A stretch of DNA of 64,000 nt from Neopararhizobium haloflavum. Its GTDB lineage: Bacteria; Pseudomonadota; Alphaproteobacteria; Rhizobiales; Rhizobiaceae. The stretch lies in NCBI RefSeq assembly GCF_002750855.1, contig NZ_NWUC01000007.1:186001-250000 (forward strand), read 5' to 3'. The translations under genes and the position numbers were made by a program. The notes below the pieces were generated by a model. It was not told where the DNA came from and did not search any database. It saw only the letters and a program-made list of their open reading frames with translations. Shown one piece after another: positions 37,239-45,354 of the stretch. The number at the start of each line of letters is the position of its first letter. The first letter of the stretch is position 1.

Positions 37239-39017
37239 TCAGTGCGTGGCAAGCGCCGTCGGCGCATCGGCAGGCGTTTCCGCCAATGCCTCGAACTCGT
37301 TGATCGCGTCGATGTCGGCGCCCATCGCGATGTTGGTCACCCTTTCCAGGATGAATTCGACCACGACCGGCACCTGGTGCTCTGCCATCAGGTCGCGCGC
37401 CGTTTCAAAAGCGGCGCGGCACTCCTCCGGCTTCTTCACCCGGATCGCCTTGCAGCCAAGCGCCTGGGCGACCGCAACGTGGTCCACGCCATACCCGGCC
37501 TCGGCATCAGCGGTTGCGTTGACGTTGTCGAAAGCCAGGCTGACCTCGAAATCCATGTTGAGTCCGCGCTGCGCCTGACGGATCAGGCCAAGATAGGCAT
37601 TGTTCACGACGACATGGATGTAAGGCAGCTTGTGCTGCGCTCCGACGGCAAGCTCCTCGACCATGAACTGGAAATCATAATCGCCCGAAAGCGCGACGAT
37701 GGTGCGCTTCGGATCGGCGGCGCGCACACCGAGCGCTGCCGGCAACGTCCAGCCGAGCGGTCCGGCCTGCCCGCAGTTGATCCAGTTGCGCGGGCGATAG
37801 ACATGCAGAAATTGTGCGCCCGCGATCTGGCTGTTTCCGATCGTCGTGACGTAGCAGGTGTCGCGGCCGAAGGCCCTGTTCATCTCCTCATAGACACGCT
37901 GCGGCTTCATCGGGCTCGCATCGAAGTTGGTCCGGCGGAGCATGGTCCGCTTGCGCTCGCCGCATGCGTCGGCCCAACCGGACCAATCCCTCAACTTGCC
38001 AGCCGCGCGCCATTCTGTGGCGACATCGAGAAAGAGCTTGAGCGCAGCACCGGCATCCGAGACGATACCGTAATCAGGCGCAAAGACCCGGCCGATCTGT
38101 GTCGGCTCGATGTCGACGTGGACGAACTTTCGGCCCTTGCAATAGGTCTCGACATTGCCCGTATGCCGGTTCGCCCAGCGATTGCCGATTCCAAGCACGA
38201 AATCGGACGCCAACAGCGAAGCATTGCCATAGCGGTGCGACGTCTGGAGGCCGCACATGCCGGCCATCAACGGATGGTCGTCGGGGATGGTGCCCCAGCC
38301 CATCAGCGTCGGGACGACCGGAACGCCGGCGATTTCGGCGAACTCCGTCAGAAGATCTGACGCGTCGGCGTTGATGATGCCGCCGCCGGCGACGATCAGG
38401 GGCCGCTCTGCCGCGTTCAGCATGGCAAGCGCCTTTTCGACCTGCGAGCGCGTCGCTTCCGGCCGGTACGGCTTCAACGGCTCATATGTGTCGATGTCGA
38501 ACTCGATTTCGGCCAATTGCACATCGAGTGGCAGGTCGACGAGAACCGGACCCGGCCGACCCGACCGCATGACGTGAAATGCTTTCTGGAAGACATATGG
38601 AACCAGTGCCGGCTCCATGACAGTGACCGCCCATTTGGTCACCGGCTTGGCGATCGACGTGATGTCGACAGCCTGGAAATCCTCCTTGTCGAGCTTGGCC
38701 CGCGGCGCCTGGCCCGTGATGCAAAGGATCGGGATGGAATCTGCCGAGGCAGAATAGAGCCCCGTGATCATGTCGGTCCCGGCCGGGCCGGAGGTGCCGA
38801 TGCAAACGCCGATGTTGCCGTGCCCGGCGCGCGTATACCCCTCTGCCATGTGGGAGGCGCCTTCGACATGGCGCGCCAGGATATGACGAACCGACCCCCG
38901 CGCCTTCAGCGCGGAATAGAATGGGTTGATCGCAGCTCCGGGAACGCCGAAGGCATTCGAGATGCCCTCCCGCTCCAGAACCAGAACCGCTGCATCGACA
39001 GCGCGCATCTTTGCCAT
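37239..39017 (-). CDS. gcl: Glyoxylate carboligase (tartronate-semialdehyde synthase)
   Basis: 592-residue thiamine-diphosphate and FAD enzyme that joins two glyoxylate with loss of CO2. [16 protein letters not shown] shows the Gcl hallmark, Val in place of the otherwise universal catalytic Glu (RHEQGA in relatives). The ThDP site is [13 protein letters not shown]...[12 protein letters not shown]. Starts with ATG at 39017 after AGGAGG. Head of gcl-hyi-glxR and divergent from the IclR regulator, with an IclR-type operator between them. Consumes the glyoxylate released by the ureidoglycolate lyase of this cluster. Confidence 0.96.
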   Translation of the reverse strand: MAKMRAVDAAVLVLEREGISNAFGVPGAAINPFYSALKARGSVRHILARHVEGASHMAEGYTRAGHGNIGVCIGTSGPAGTDMITGLYSASADSIPILCITGQAPRAKLDKEDFQAVDITSIAKPVTKWAVTVMEPALVPYVFQKAFHVMRSGRPGPVLVDLPLDVQLAEIEFDIDTYEPLKPYRPEATRSQVEKALAMLNAAERPLIVAGGGIINADASDLLTEFAEIAGVPVVPTLMGWGTIPDDHPLMAGMCGLQTSHRYGNASLLASDFVLGIGNRWANRHTGNVETYCKGRKFVHVDIEPTQIGRVFAPDYGIVSDAGAALKLFLDVATEWRAAGKLRDWSGWADACGERKRTMLRRTNFDASPMKPQRVYEEMNRAFGRDTCYVTTIGNSQIAGAQFLHVYRPRNWINCGQAGPLGWTLPAALGVRAADPKRTIVALSGDYDFQFMVEELAVGAQHKLPYIHVVVNNAYLGLIRQAQRGLNMDFEVSLAFDNVNATADAEAGYGVDHVAVAQALGCKAIRVKKPEECRAAFETARDLMAEHQVPVVVEFILERVTNIAMGADIDAINEFEALAETPADAPTALATH

Positions 39018-39080
39018 GGTTTTTCCTCCTGTCGCAATGATGGAACGTTAGCGCATGATCAGCGATTGGGAAATCCATAA

Positions 39081-39095
39081 TGGAAGTGCATTCCA
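39081..39095. promoter_or_regulatory. IclR-family operator candidate (TGGAA-N5-TTCCA)
   Basis: TGGAAGTGCATTCCA in the gcl/IclR divergent region has perfect 5-bp arms and the spacing of classical IclR/AllR/GclR operators (TGGAAA-like arms, TTTCCA). It lies 64 bp from the gcl start and 79 bp from the regulator start, so it can control both. Confidence 0.65.
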
Positions 39096-39173
39096 CGATA
39101 CGGAAAACAATCTCTTTCAACGAATTGACGGGTAATGGCTTGCCACGCGCCACCGCTGCGATAAGAACCGGCC

Positions 39174-39995
39174 ATGACGGATGAAGAAGACAGAACCGAA
39201 GGCCATGGCCGCCGCAAATCGGGGGTGCAGCAAAGTTCCGTGCAGGTTCTCGACCGGTCGCTGGCGCTGCTTGGACGCATCGCGGAGCGGGACGGCTCCA
39301 CCCTGTCCGGCCTTGCAGCACAGACCGGCATGGCGCCGTCCACCGTCCATCGGCTGCTCACATCGCTTGCCGAGCACCGCATGGTGACGAGTGATGCGGA
39401 GACGGGTGTCTGGACCGTAGGTGTCAAGGCGTTCGAGATCGGGAACGCCTTCCGGCGAGGCCGCAAACTGGAGATCGTCGCACGCCCGTTCTTGAAGGCG
39501 CTATCGGAAGAAACGGGCGAGACCGCCAATATCGGGATCGAGGATGAGGGCGAGATCGTCTTCGTGGCGCAGGTGGAAAGCCACGCACCGATCCGGGCCT
39601 TTTTCCGTCCCGGACGACGCGGTCCAATCCATGCGTCGGGCATCGGCAAGGCGATCTTGTCCACCTGGGCGGACGCAGCGGTTGCACGTAGAATGTCGGG
39701 CCGATTGACTGTCTTCACAGAAAAGACACATGGCGGTACGTCCTCTCTGCTCAGCGATCTTCAGAGCATCCGTTCGCGTGGGTACGCCATCGATGACGAG
39801 GAGCACACGGCCGGCATGCGCTGCATCGCCGCGCCAGTCTATGAAGAGCACGGCGAGACGCTGGCGGGATTGTCGGTATCCGGCCCGACGGTCAGGCTCT
39901 GCGACGCACGGATCGAAGAACTCGGACAGCTGGTACGCTCAAGCGCTGACGCGTTGACGGCCGCGCTCGGCGGCCGCCGGCCCGAGGATTTTTGA
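39174..39995 (+). CDS. IclR-family transcriptional regulator
   Basis: 273 residues. Winged HTH about 20-80 (SVQVLDRSLALLGRIAERDGSTLSGLAAQTGMAPSTVHRLLTSL) and the C-terminal IclR effector domain (GEIVFVAQVESHAPIRAFFRPGRRGPIHASGIGKAIL; EEHTAGMRCIAAPVYEEHG). Divergent from gcl with an IclR-type palindrome between, so it is the probable regulator of glyoxylate use (AllR/GclR role; effector could be glyoxylate or allantoin). The last 57 bp overlap the 3' end of convergent guaD. Confidence 0.92.
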   Translation: MTDEEDRTEGHGRRKSGVQQSSVQVLDRSLALLGRIAERDGSTLSGLAAQTGMAPSTVHRLLTSLAEHRMVTSDAETGVWTVGVKAFEIGNAFRRGRKLEIVARPFLKALSEETGETANIGIEDEGEIVFVAQVESHAPIRAFFRPGRRGPIHASGIGKAILSTWADAAVARRMSGRLTVFTEKTHGGTSSLLSDLQSIRSRGYAIDDEEHTAGMRCIAAPVYEEHGETLAGLSVSGPTVRLCDARIEELGQLVRSSADALTAALGGRRPEDF

Positions 39996-41294
39996 GCCGA
40001 GCATCGATTTCATGGCGCGCCCGGCAACATAGACCTCGTCGACTGCGCGATCGTCGCCCATCGTCTGCAGGACGAAAAGCTCTTCGGCGAGCGTCGTCGC
40101 CGTCTCCATCCTGAGCCGCATGGCCGGCGTCGCACCCGCATCGAGCACCGCGAAATCGGCATCGCCGCCTGGCACGATGCGTCCGATCGCATTGTCCAGC
40201 GACAGCGCCCGCGCATTGCCGAGGGTGATCTGATAGAAGCTTTCCAAGGGATTGATCCTGGCGCCCTGAAGCTGCGCGACCTTATAGGCCTCGTCCATCG
40301 TCCTCAGCATCGAATAGCTCGTCCCGCCGCCAATGTCGGTGGCGACTGCAACGCGCACATCCGCCTGGTGCATCCGTGACCAGTCGAACAGACCCGAACC
40401 GAGGAACAGGTTGGAAGTCGGGCAAAACACGGCAACCGAGCCGCTATCCGCCATCGCGCCGACTTCACGATCGGAAAGATGGATCGAATGACCGAAGAGG
40501 CTCTTGCGACCCAACAGCCCGTAGCGCTCATAGACGTCGAGATAGTCACGCGCCCAGCCATGGAGATCCTTGGCGAAAGCGATCTCGTCCCGGTTCTCTG
40601 AAAGATGCGTCTGGATATGGCAGTCCGGGTGCTCGCGGGCCAGTACGCCAGCCGCTTCCATTTGCTCCGGTGTCGAGGTGATGGCAAAGCGCGGTGTGAT
40701 CGCATAGCGCGCCCGGCCTCGACCATGCCAGCTGTCGATCAGTGATTTCGTGTCGTCATAGGACGACTGGGCCGTGTCGAGCAGAGGCGCTGGCGCATTG
40801 CGGTCCATCATCACCTTGCCGCCGATCACCAGCATCCCTCGCCGCTCGGCTTCTGAGAAGAAGGCATCAGCGGATTGGCGGTGAACCGAGCAATAGGCGA
40901 CCGCGCTCGTCGTGCCATTGCGCACGAGTTCATCGAAGAACGCCGTCGCGATCCGGGCGGCGTGGTCATCGTCGCCAAATTTCTGCTCCTCGACGAAGGT
41001 GTACTTGTTCAACCAATCGAGCAGCTGCGCGCCATAGGAGCCGACGACCTGCATCTGCGGAAAATGGAGATGCGTGTCGATGAAGCCGGGTACGATCAGA
41101 TGCGGCCGGTGGTCGACGACGTCCGCCGCCCGTGCACCAAGCCGCAACTCTTCGAACGTGCCGACCGCCTTGATCTTGCCGCCGATGACATGGATCGCAC
41201 CATCTTCGAGATAGCGATATGCCGCATCGTCCTCGACGCCAGCTGGCCGCTCATTGAAGGTGAGTACCCGGCCGCGGATCAGAATCTCGCTCAT
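39939..41294 (-). CDS. guaD: Guanine deaminase
   Basis: 451-residue amidohydrolase hydrolysing guanine to xanthine and ammonia. The zinc motif GFIDTHLHFPQ, the second-shell IQTHLSENRDEI and LFGHSIHLSD and the metal aspartate in VATDIGGGTS are intact, and TFVEEQKF is GuaD-specific. Its ATG overlaps the stop of puuD by four bases (ATGA), so the two are cotranscribed. The 3' end overlaps the IclR gene by 57 bp in antisense orientation, an unusually long convergent overlap. Confidence 0.95.
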   Translation of the reverse strand: MSEILIRGRVLTFNERPAGVEDDAAYRYLEDGAIHVIGGKIKAVGTFEELRLGARAADVVDHRPHLIVPGFIDTHLHFPQMQVVGSYGAQLLDWLNKYTFVEEQKFGDDDHAARIATAFFDELVRNGTTSAVAYCSVHRQSADAFFSEAERRGMLVIGGKVMMDRNAPAPLLDTAQSSYDDTKSLIDSWHGRGRARYAITPRFAITSTPEQMEAAGVLAREHPDCHIQTHLSENRDEIAFAKDLHGWARDYLDVYERYGLLGRKSLFGHSIHLSDREVGAMADSGSVAVFCPTSNLFLGSGLFDWSRMHQADVRVAVATDIGGGTSYSMLRTMDEAYKVAQLQGARINPLESFYQITLGNARALSLDNAIGRIVPGGDADFAVLDAGATPAMRLRMETATTLAEELFVLQTMGDDRAVDEVYVAGRAMKSMLGSKILGPAAAERGRQRVSA

Positions 41295-42553
41295 CGCCGC
41301 GCCTCCACTGCGCTCTCGTACCAGGTGTTGATCGCCTGCCGCTCCGCTTCGGTCATCTGCGAGACATTGCCGGGCGGCATGGCGTGGCTGCGGCCGGACT
41401 GAAGGTAGATCTCACGCGCATGCGCGGCGATCTCGGCCTCAGTTTCAAGCGTGACACCCTTCGGAGCCCACAGAATCCCTTCATAGCCTGGCGTCTGCGA
41501 ATGGCACATCGTGCAGCGAGTCGTCACTGCATCCCGCGCACTCTCGAAATGCGCATCAGTGACGAAACGCTGAAATGGGGGAGCGACCTCTTGCGTGACG
41601 GCGTCTTCGCTTGCCTGCGCTTCGCCGGTTGATGGCACGATCTGCTGCGGCGCGGTGGAAAGCCACATGATCGCGATCAGCATCACCGCTGTCGCGGGCC
41701 ACGTCCAGGTCGGGTTGCCCTTGCGGGCATGGCGCGTGTTGAACCAGTGCCGGATGGTCACTCCCATCAGGAAGACCAGCGAGGCGATCACCCAGTTGTA
41801 CTGCGTGCCGAAAGCCAGCGGATAGTGGTTCGACAACATCAGGAATAGGACGGGCAGCGTCAGATAGTTGTTGTGTGTCGAACGCTGCTTGGCCTGCAGT
41901 CCAAGCTTGGGATCGGGTGTGCGCCCTGCGACAAGATCGGCGACCACCTTTTTCTGGTTCGGAATGATGATCATGAAGACGTTCGCCGACATGATCGTCG
42001 CCGTGAAGGCGCCGAGATGCAGGAACGCCGCGCGGCCGGTGAACAGCTGAGTATAGCCCCATGCCATCGCAACCAAAAGGGCGTAGAGCGTCACCATCAA
42101 GAGCGTGTCATCGCGGCCGAGCGGGGACTTGCACAACAGATCATAGAGCGCCCACCCGAGCGCCAGCGACAGAAGCGAGATGAGAATGGCCACGGGTGCG
42201 GTCACGTCCAGCACATTGCGGTCGATCAGATAGAGATCAGCGCCCGCATAGTAGACGATGGCGAGCAGGGCGAAGCCCGAGAGCCATGTGGCGTAGCTTT
42301 CCCACTTGAACCAGGTCAGATGCTCCGGCATCCGATCAGGCGCCACGAGGTATTTCTGGATATGGTAGAAGCCGCCGCCATGGACCTGCCACTCCTCGCC
42401 ATGAGCACCATCAGGCAAATCCGCATGCTTCCTCAGCCCGAGATCGAGGGCGATGAAGTAGAACGACGACCCGATCCACGCGATTGCGGTGATGACATGA
42501 AGCCAGCGGGCGGCAAAGGCGAGCCACTCCCAGGCGATGGCGAATTCGTACAT
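41291..42553 (-). CDS. puuD: Membrane-bound urate hydroxylase with cytochrome c domain
   Basis: 420 residues. About eight to nine transmembrane helices (roughly 1-310; HVITAIAWIGSSFYFIALD at the start, conserved His and HWFNTRH region) followed by a periplasmic cytochrome c domain with heme motif CTMCH and a late axial Met (AMPPGN). This is the PuuD-type urate oxidase that replaces soluble uricase and passes electrons to the respiratory chain, yielding 5-hydroxyisourate. GGGAGGTCCGTC precedes the ATG. Promoter region carries the palindrome shared with the uraH/puuE region. Confidence 0.93.
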   Translation of the reverse strand: MYEFAIAWEWLAFAARWLHVITAIAWIGSSFYFIALDLGLRKHADLPDGAHGEEWQVHGGGFYHIQKYLVAPDRMPEHLTWFKWESYATWLSGFALLAIVYYAGADLYLIDRNVLDVTAPVAILISLLSLALGWALYDLLCKSPLGRDDTLLMVTLYALLVAMAWGYTQLFTGRAAFLHLGAFTATIMSANVFMIIIPNQKKVVADLVAGRTPDPKLGLQAKQRSTHNNYLTLPVLFLMLSNHYPLAFGTQYNWVIASLVFLMGVTIRHWFNTRHARKGNPTWTWPATAVMLIAIMWLSTAPQQIVPSTGEAQASEDAVTQEVAPPFQRFVTDAHFESARDAVTTRCTMCHSQTPGYEGILWAPKGVTLETEAEIAAHAREIYLQSGRSHAMPPGNVSQMTEAERQAINTWYESAVEARR

Positions 42554-42626
42554 GACGGACCTCCCGACGCTTTCATCGAGAAGTGACAGACCCAGCGGCA
42601 GCGGAGAAGTACGGAGAGCACGCCAT

Positions 42627-42652
42627 CACTTTCAAAAATTTCTTGGAAGTGG
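42627..42652. promoter_or_regulatory. Interrupted palindrome ahead of puuD-guaD and the LysR gene
   Basis: Between divergent puuD and LysR, CACTTTCAAAAA-TTTCTTGGAAGTG forms a 25-bp interrupted palindrome (20 of 24 positions symmetric, arms CACTT/AAGTG). A closely related sequence (ACTTTCAAGAAATTCATGG) occurs at 49633-49651 between uraH and puuE. The position and sharing suggest the operator of a purine-catabolism regulator, most simply the adjacent LysR protein. Confidence 0.5.
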
Positions 42653-42665
42653 TAGCGCAATTGCC

Positions 42666-43583
42666 ATGTCCTACCTGAACAACATCCAGGTTTTCGTTCG
42701 CGTGGTCGAACTCGGCAACCTGTCAGCAGCGGGCCGCGATCAGCGCGTCTCGCCGGCCGTCGCCAGCAACCGGATCAAGGAACTGGAAGCGCATCTCGGC
42801 GTGAGGCTTTTCAACCGCACCACCCGCAAGCTGACGCCAACGGAGCACGGTCACCTTTTCTATTCTGGCGCCAAGAAGATTCTCGAGGCTGTCGACGAAG
42901 CCGAGGCCGCCGTCGCCACGTCGACCAGCAACCCCAAGGGCACGATCCGTGTGACTGCACCGCTCGGTATTGGTCGCCGGCTCATTGCTTCGGGGATACC
43001 GGAGTTTCGCGATCTCTATCCGGACATCGAGGTTCGGCTGCGGCTCTCCGACCACAATGTCGACATCATGACCGAGAGCATCGACATCGCCTTTCGTCTC
43101 GGCGTTATCGAGGACTCCAATCTTCGCATGCGCGGCATCATGGAATGCGAGCGTGTCCTTTGTGCCGCACCATCCTATCTCGACAAGCATGGCGAACCGG
43201 CCTCGCCCGATGCGCTCATCGATGAAGGGCATGCCTGTCTGCTGCTGCGCTTTCCCGGATCGCGCGAATATTTCTGGGTTCTGCGCACGGCGGACGGGCC
43301 GGAAAAATTCAACGTCGGCGGCCCCTATGATTCTGATGACGGCGATGTCCTCACGGACTGGGCGCTTGCCGGACGCGGCATCGTCAACAAGCCGCGCTTC
43401 GAGGTGGAGGCGCATCTGCGCTCTGGCGCCCTTAGGGCCGTTCTGACCCACACACCGCCCGTTCCGGCCCAGTTCGCCGCTCTTTATCCGCACAAGAATT
43501 TTCAGGACCCCAAGGTGCGCTTCTTCATCGACTTCATGGCGGAGCGTTGCCAGCGCATGATCCGCGACGCGCTGCCAGGCTGA
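42666..43583 (+). CDS. LysR-family transcriptional regulator
   Basis: 305 residues. HTH LNNIQVFVRVVELGNLSAAGRDQRVSPAVASNRIKELEAHLGVRLFNRTTR is canonical LysR; the ligand domain starts at GTIRVTAPLGIGRRLIA and ends with the CrgA/AaeR-like AQFAALYPHKNF...RFFIDFMAE. Divergent from puuD-guaD, so it is a candidate regulator of purine catabolism. The ATG at 42666 is the family start; the frame reaches back to 42537 over the promoter. Confidence 0.92.
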   Translation: MSYLNNIQVFVRVVELGNLSAAGRDQRVSPAVASNRIKELEAHLGVRLFNRTTRKLTPTEHGHLFYSGAKKILEAVDEAEAAVATSTSNPKGTIRVTAPLGIGRRLIASGIPEFRDLYPDIEVRLRLSDHNVDIMTESIDIAFRLGVIEDSNLRMRGIMECERVLCAAPSYLDKHGEPASPDALIDEGHACLLLRFPGSREYFWVLRTADGPEKFNVGGPYDSDDGDVLTDWALAGRGIVNKPRFEVEAHLRSGALRAVLTHTPPVPAQFAALYPHKNFQDPKVRFFIDFMAERCQRMIRDALPG

Positions 43584-43619
43584 AAGCGACCCGCCGTTCA
43601 ACTGTCGCTGGAAAGCGGC

Positions 43620-44393
43620 CTAAAGCATCGCCGCGCCACCTGTCAGAAGCATCCACAGCGCCATCGCCACCATCATGACATTTTCGGTCAGCGAGACGAA
43701 GCCGAGCGGGACATTGCTGTCACCGCCGACGCAGGCACATTTCAGCTCCCGCTTGTCGACATAGACAGCCTTGAAAACCGAAACGGCACCGATCGTGCCG
43801 ATGACGAGCGCCACGGGAATCGAAATCCACATCAGCGCGCCGGCGAGCATCAGCAGGCCCGCCAGCGTTTCCGCATAGGGGTAGATATAGGCGTACGGTA
43901 CCCAGCGCACCGCCAAGAGGTCGTAGTTCAGGAACATCGAGGAGAACCCCTCGACGTCGCGCAGCTTCTGGAAGCCGAGCAGGCACATGGAAACGGCGAT
44001 GAACCACTCGATGATGCGCAGCGGTGCCAATGTGCCGAGCGCGGCCCAACTGATTGCCATCGCCATGAGAAAGGCGACGGCAAACATGGCGATGACCGGC
44101 CGGTAAGTCAGTTCGCCCTTGCGTGCAACGTGCTTGCCGAAATGGGCCCTGAGGTCATCATACCCGCCGATACGCGTCCCGTCGATGAAGGTTTGCGGCG
44201 TCGTCTTCACCCCATGCTCGGCCTTGAATGCGTCGACGTCCTCGCGCGTCTTCAGGTGATGGTCCTCGACCGCGTACCCTTGCCGCTCCAGCAGCGATTT
44301 CGACTTGAGGCCGAACGGGCAGGTATGGCCGGGCATCATCATGCGATAGAGCGTGGCGGACTTCGCCTGATCCACGGTGACGTGTCTGTTCAT
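43620..44393 (-). CDS. Glutaredoxin-MauE fusion membrane protein
   Basis: 257 residues. Residues about 12-85 are a glutaredoxin with the active site CPFG (monothiol-type; second Cys missing) and TTPQTFIDGTRIGGYDDL. After it come about four transmembrane helices (from YRPVIAMFAVAF to the C-terminus) of the MauE/DoxX-like type, with a periplasmic/cytosolic CACVGGDSNVPLG cysteine pair. MauE proteins serve disulfide chemistry for methylamine dehydrogenase maturation; here no mau genes are near. The role, perhaps redox maturation of cytochrome or Moco partners, is inferred only. Confidence 0.82.
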   Translation of the reverse strand: MNRHVTVDQAKSATLYRMMMPGHTCPFGLKSKSLLERQGYAVEDHHLKTREDVDAFKAEHGVKTTPQTFIDGTRIGGYDDLRAHFGKHVARKGELTYRPVIAMFAVAFLMAMAISWAALGTLAPLRIIEWFIAVSMCLLGFQKLRDVEGFSSMFLNYDLLAVRWVPYAYIYPYAETLAGLLMLAGALMWISIPVALVIGTIGAVSVFKAVYVDKRELKCACVGGDSNVPLGFVSLTENVMMVAMALWMLLTGGAAML

Positions 44394-44482
44394 CGATCTG
44401 TCCTGACGTTCAACTGCGCCCGCTATCCGGCAGAATGTCCGGGCCAGCGGTCTGTTCCGAATGGCATGACGCACATATGGAG

Positions 44483-44499
44483 CTTCCAGCAACTGGAAG
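44483..44499. repeat. Perfect inverted repeat CTTCCAG-CAA-CTGGAAG
   Basis: A 7-3-7 perfect palindrome in the gap between the glutaredoxin-MauE gene and xdhC. It could be a regulator site for the glutaredoxin gene (90 bp upstream of its start) or a hairpin 28 bp past the xdhC stop. No T-run follows on either strand, so a rho-independent terminator is unlikely. Confidence 0.5.
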
Positions 44500-44526
44500 G
44501 TCAAGGCACAAGGATCGCATCGGACC

Positions 44527-45351
44527 TTAAGGACCGGCCGACGCTTCGGCCGAAATCTCGGCGAAGATCCGCTCCAGTATCTCCGCCGCCGCCATGGCGG
44601 CGATGATTGTCGGCCGTTTGTCACGGACCTTGTGTCCGCCAATCGGGCAGACGAGCCCGGCAAAGGCCGCCTCGTTGCCACCATCTTCACGGAACCAACT
44701 GCGGAAGGAGGCCTTCTTCGTCTTCGAGCCGATCATGCCGACATAGCAGAGATCGCCGCGTGAAAGCGCCTCGCCGGTGATCAGGAAATCGAGCGAATGC
44801 TCATGCGTCATCACCACGACCGCGCTGCCTGCCGGCGCCTTGCGAACCATCGCCTCCGGCACCGGCGTCAGCCGGGTCTCGATCCCTGGCTCGGCATCCG
44901 CCAACGCGTCGCCGCGCGTATCGACGAGGATGACGCGGACGGGCAGCAACCGCATGGTGGTGGACAGGGCCAGGCCGACGTGACCAGCTCCGAAAATATA
45001 GACATGCGGCCGCTGCGCCGTCTCCGCGTTAAGCCGCCGCCGCACTTCGTCGCGCGATCGCTCGTCGAGGCGCTTGAGACTCAGCGAGACAAATCCCCCG
45101 CAGCATTGTCCAATTTCCGGTCCCAGCGGAATATCGAGGGTCATCGCCTCGCCGCCTGACCGCAGCATCTGACGCGCCTTGTCGATCGCAGCGAACTCGA
45201 GCTGGCCACCGCCGATCGTACCGGCACGTTCTGTCGCGGAAACGAGCATCCAGGTGCCAGCCGTGCGCGGTGTCGAGCCTTTGGCTGCCGTGACTTCCAC
45301 CAGCACCACGGAATCGGCAGACGCAACCAGGCTTTCGAGCGCGATCAACAT
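44527..45351 (-). CDS. xdhC: Xanthine dehydrogenase accessory protein XdhC
   Basis: 274 residues. N-terminal XdhC domain (VLVEVTAAKGSTPRTAGTWMLV, GTIGGGQLE, CGGFVSLSL) and C-terminal Rossmann-like domain (HVYIFGAGHVGLAL, MIGSKTKKASF, CPIGGHKVRDKRP). XdhC binds molybdenum cofactor, supports its sulfuration and inserts it into XdhB. It follows xdhB by 3 bp and closes the uraH-xdhABC operon. Confidence 0.95.
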   Translation of the reverse strand: MLIALESLVASADSVVLVEVTAAKGSTPRTAGTWMLVSATERAGTIGGGQLEFAAIDKARQMLRSGGEAMTLDIPLGPEIGQCCGGFVSLSLKRLDERSRDEVRRRLNAETAQRPHVYIFGAGHVGLALSTTMRLLPVRVILVDTRGDALADAEPGIETRLTPVPEAMVRKAPAGSAVVVMTHEHSLDFLITGEALSRGDLCYVGMIGSKTKKASFRSWFREDGGNEAAFAGLVCPIGGHKVRDKRPTIIAAMAAAEILERIFAEISAEASAGP

Positions 45352-45354
45352 CCT

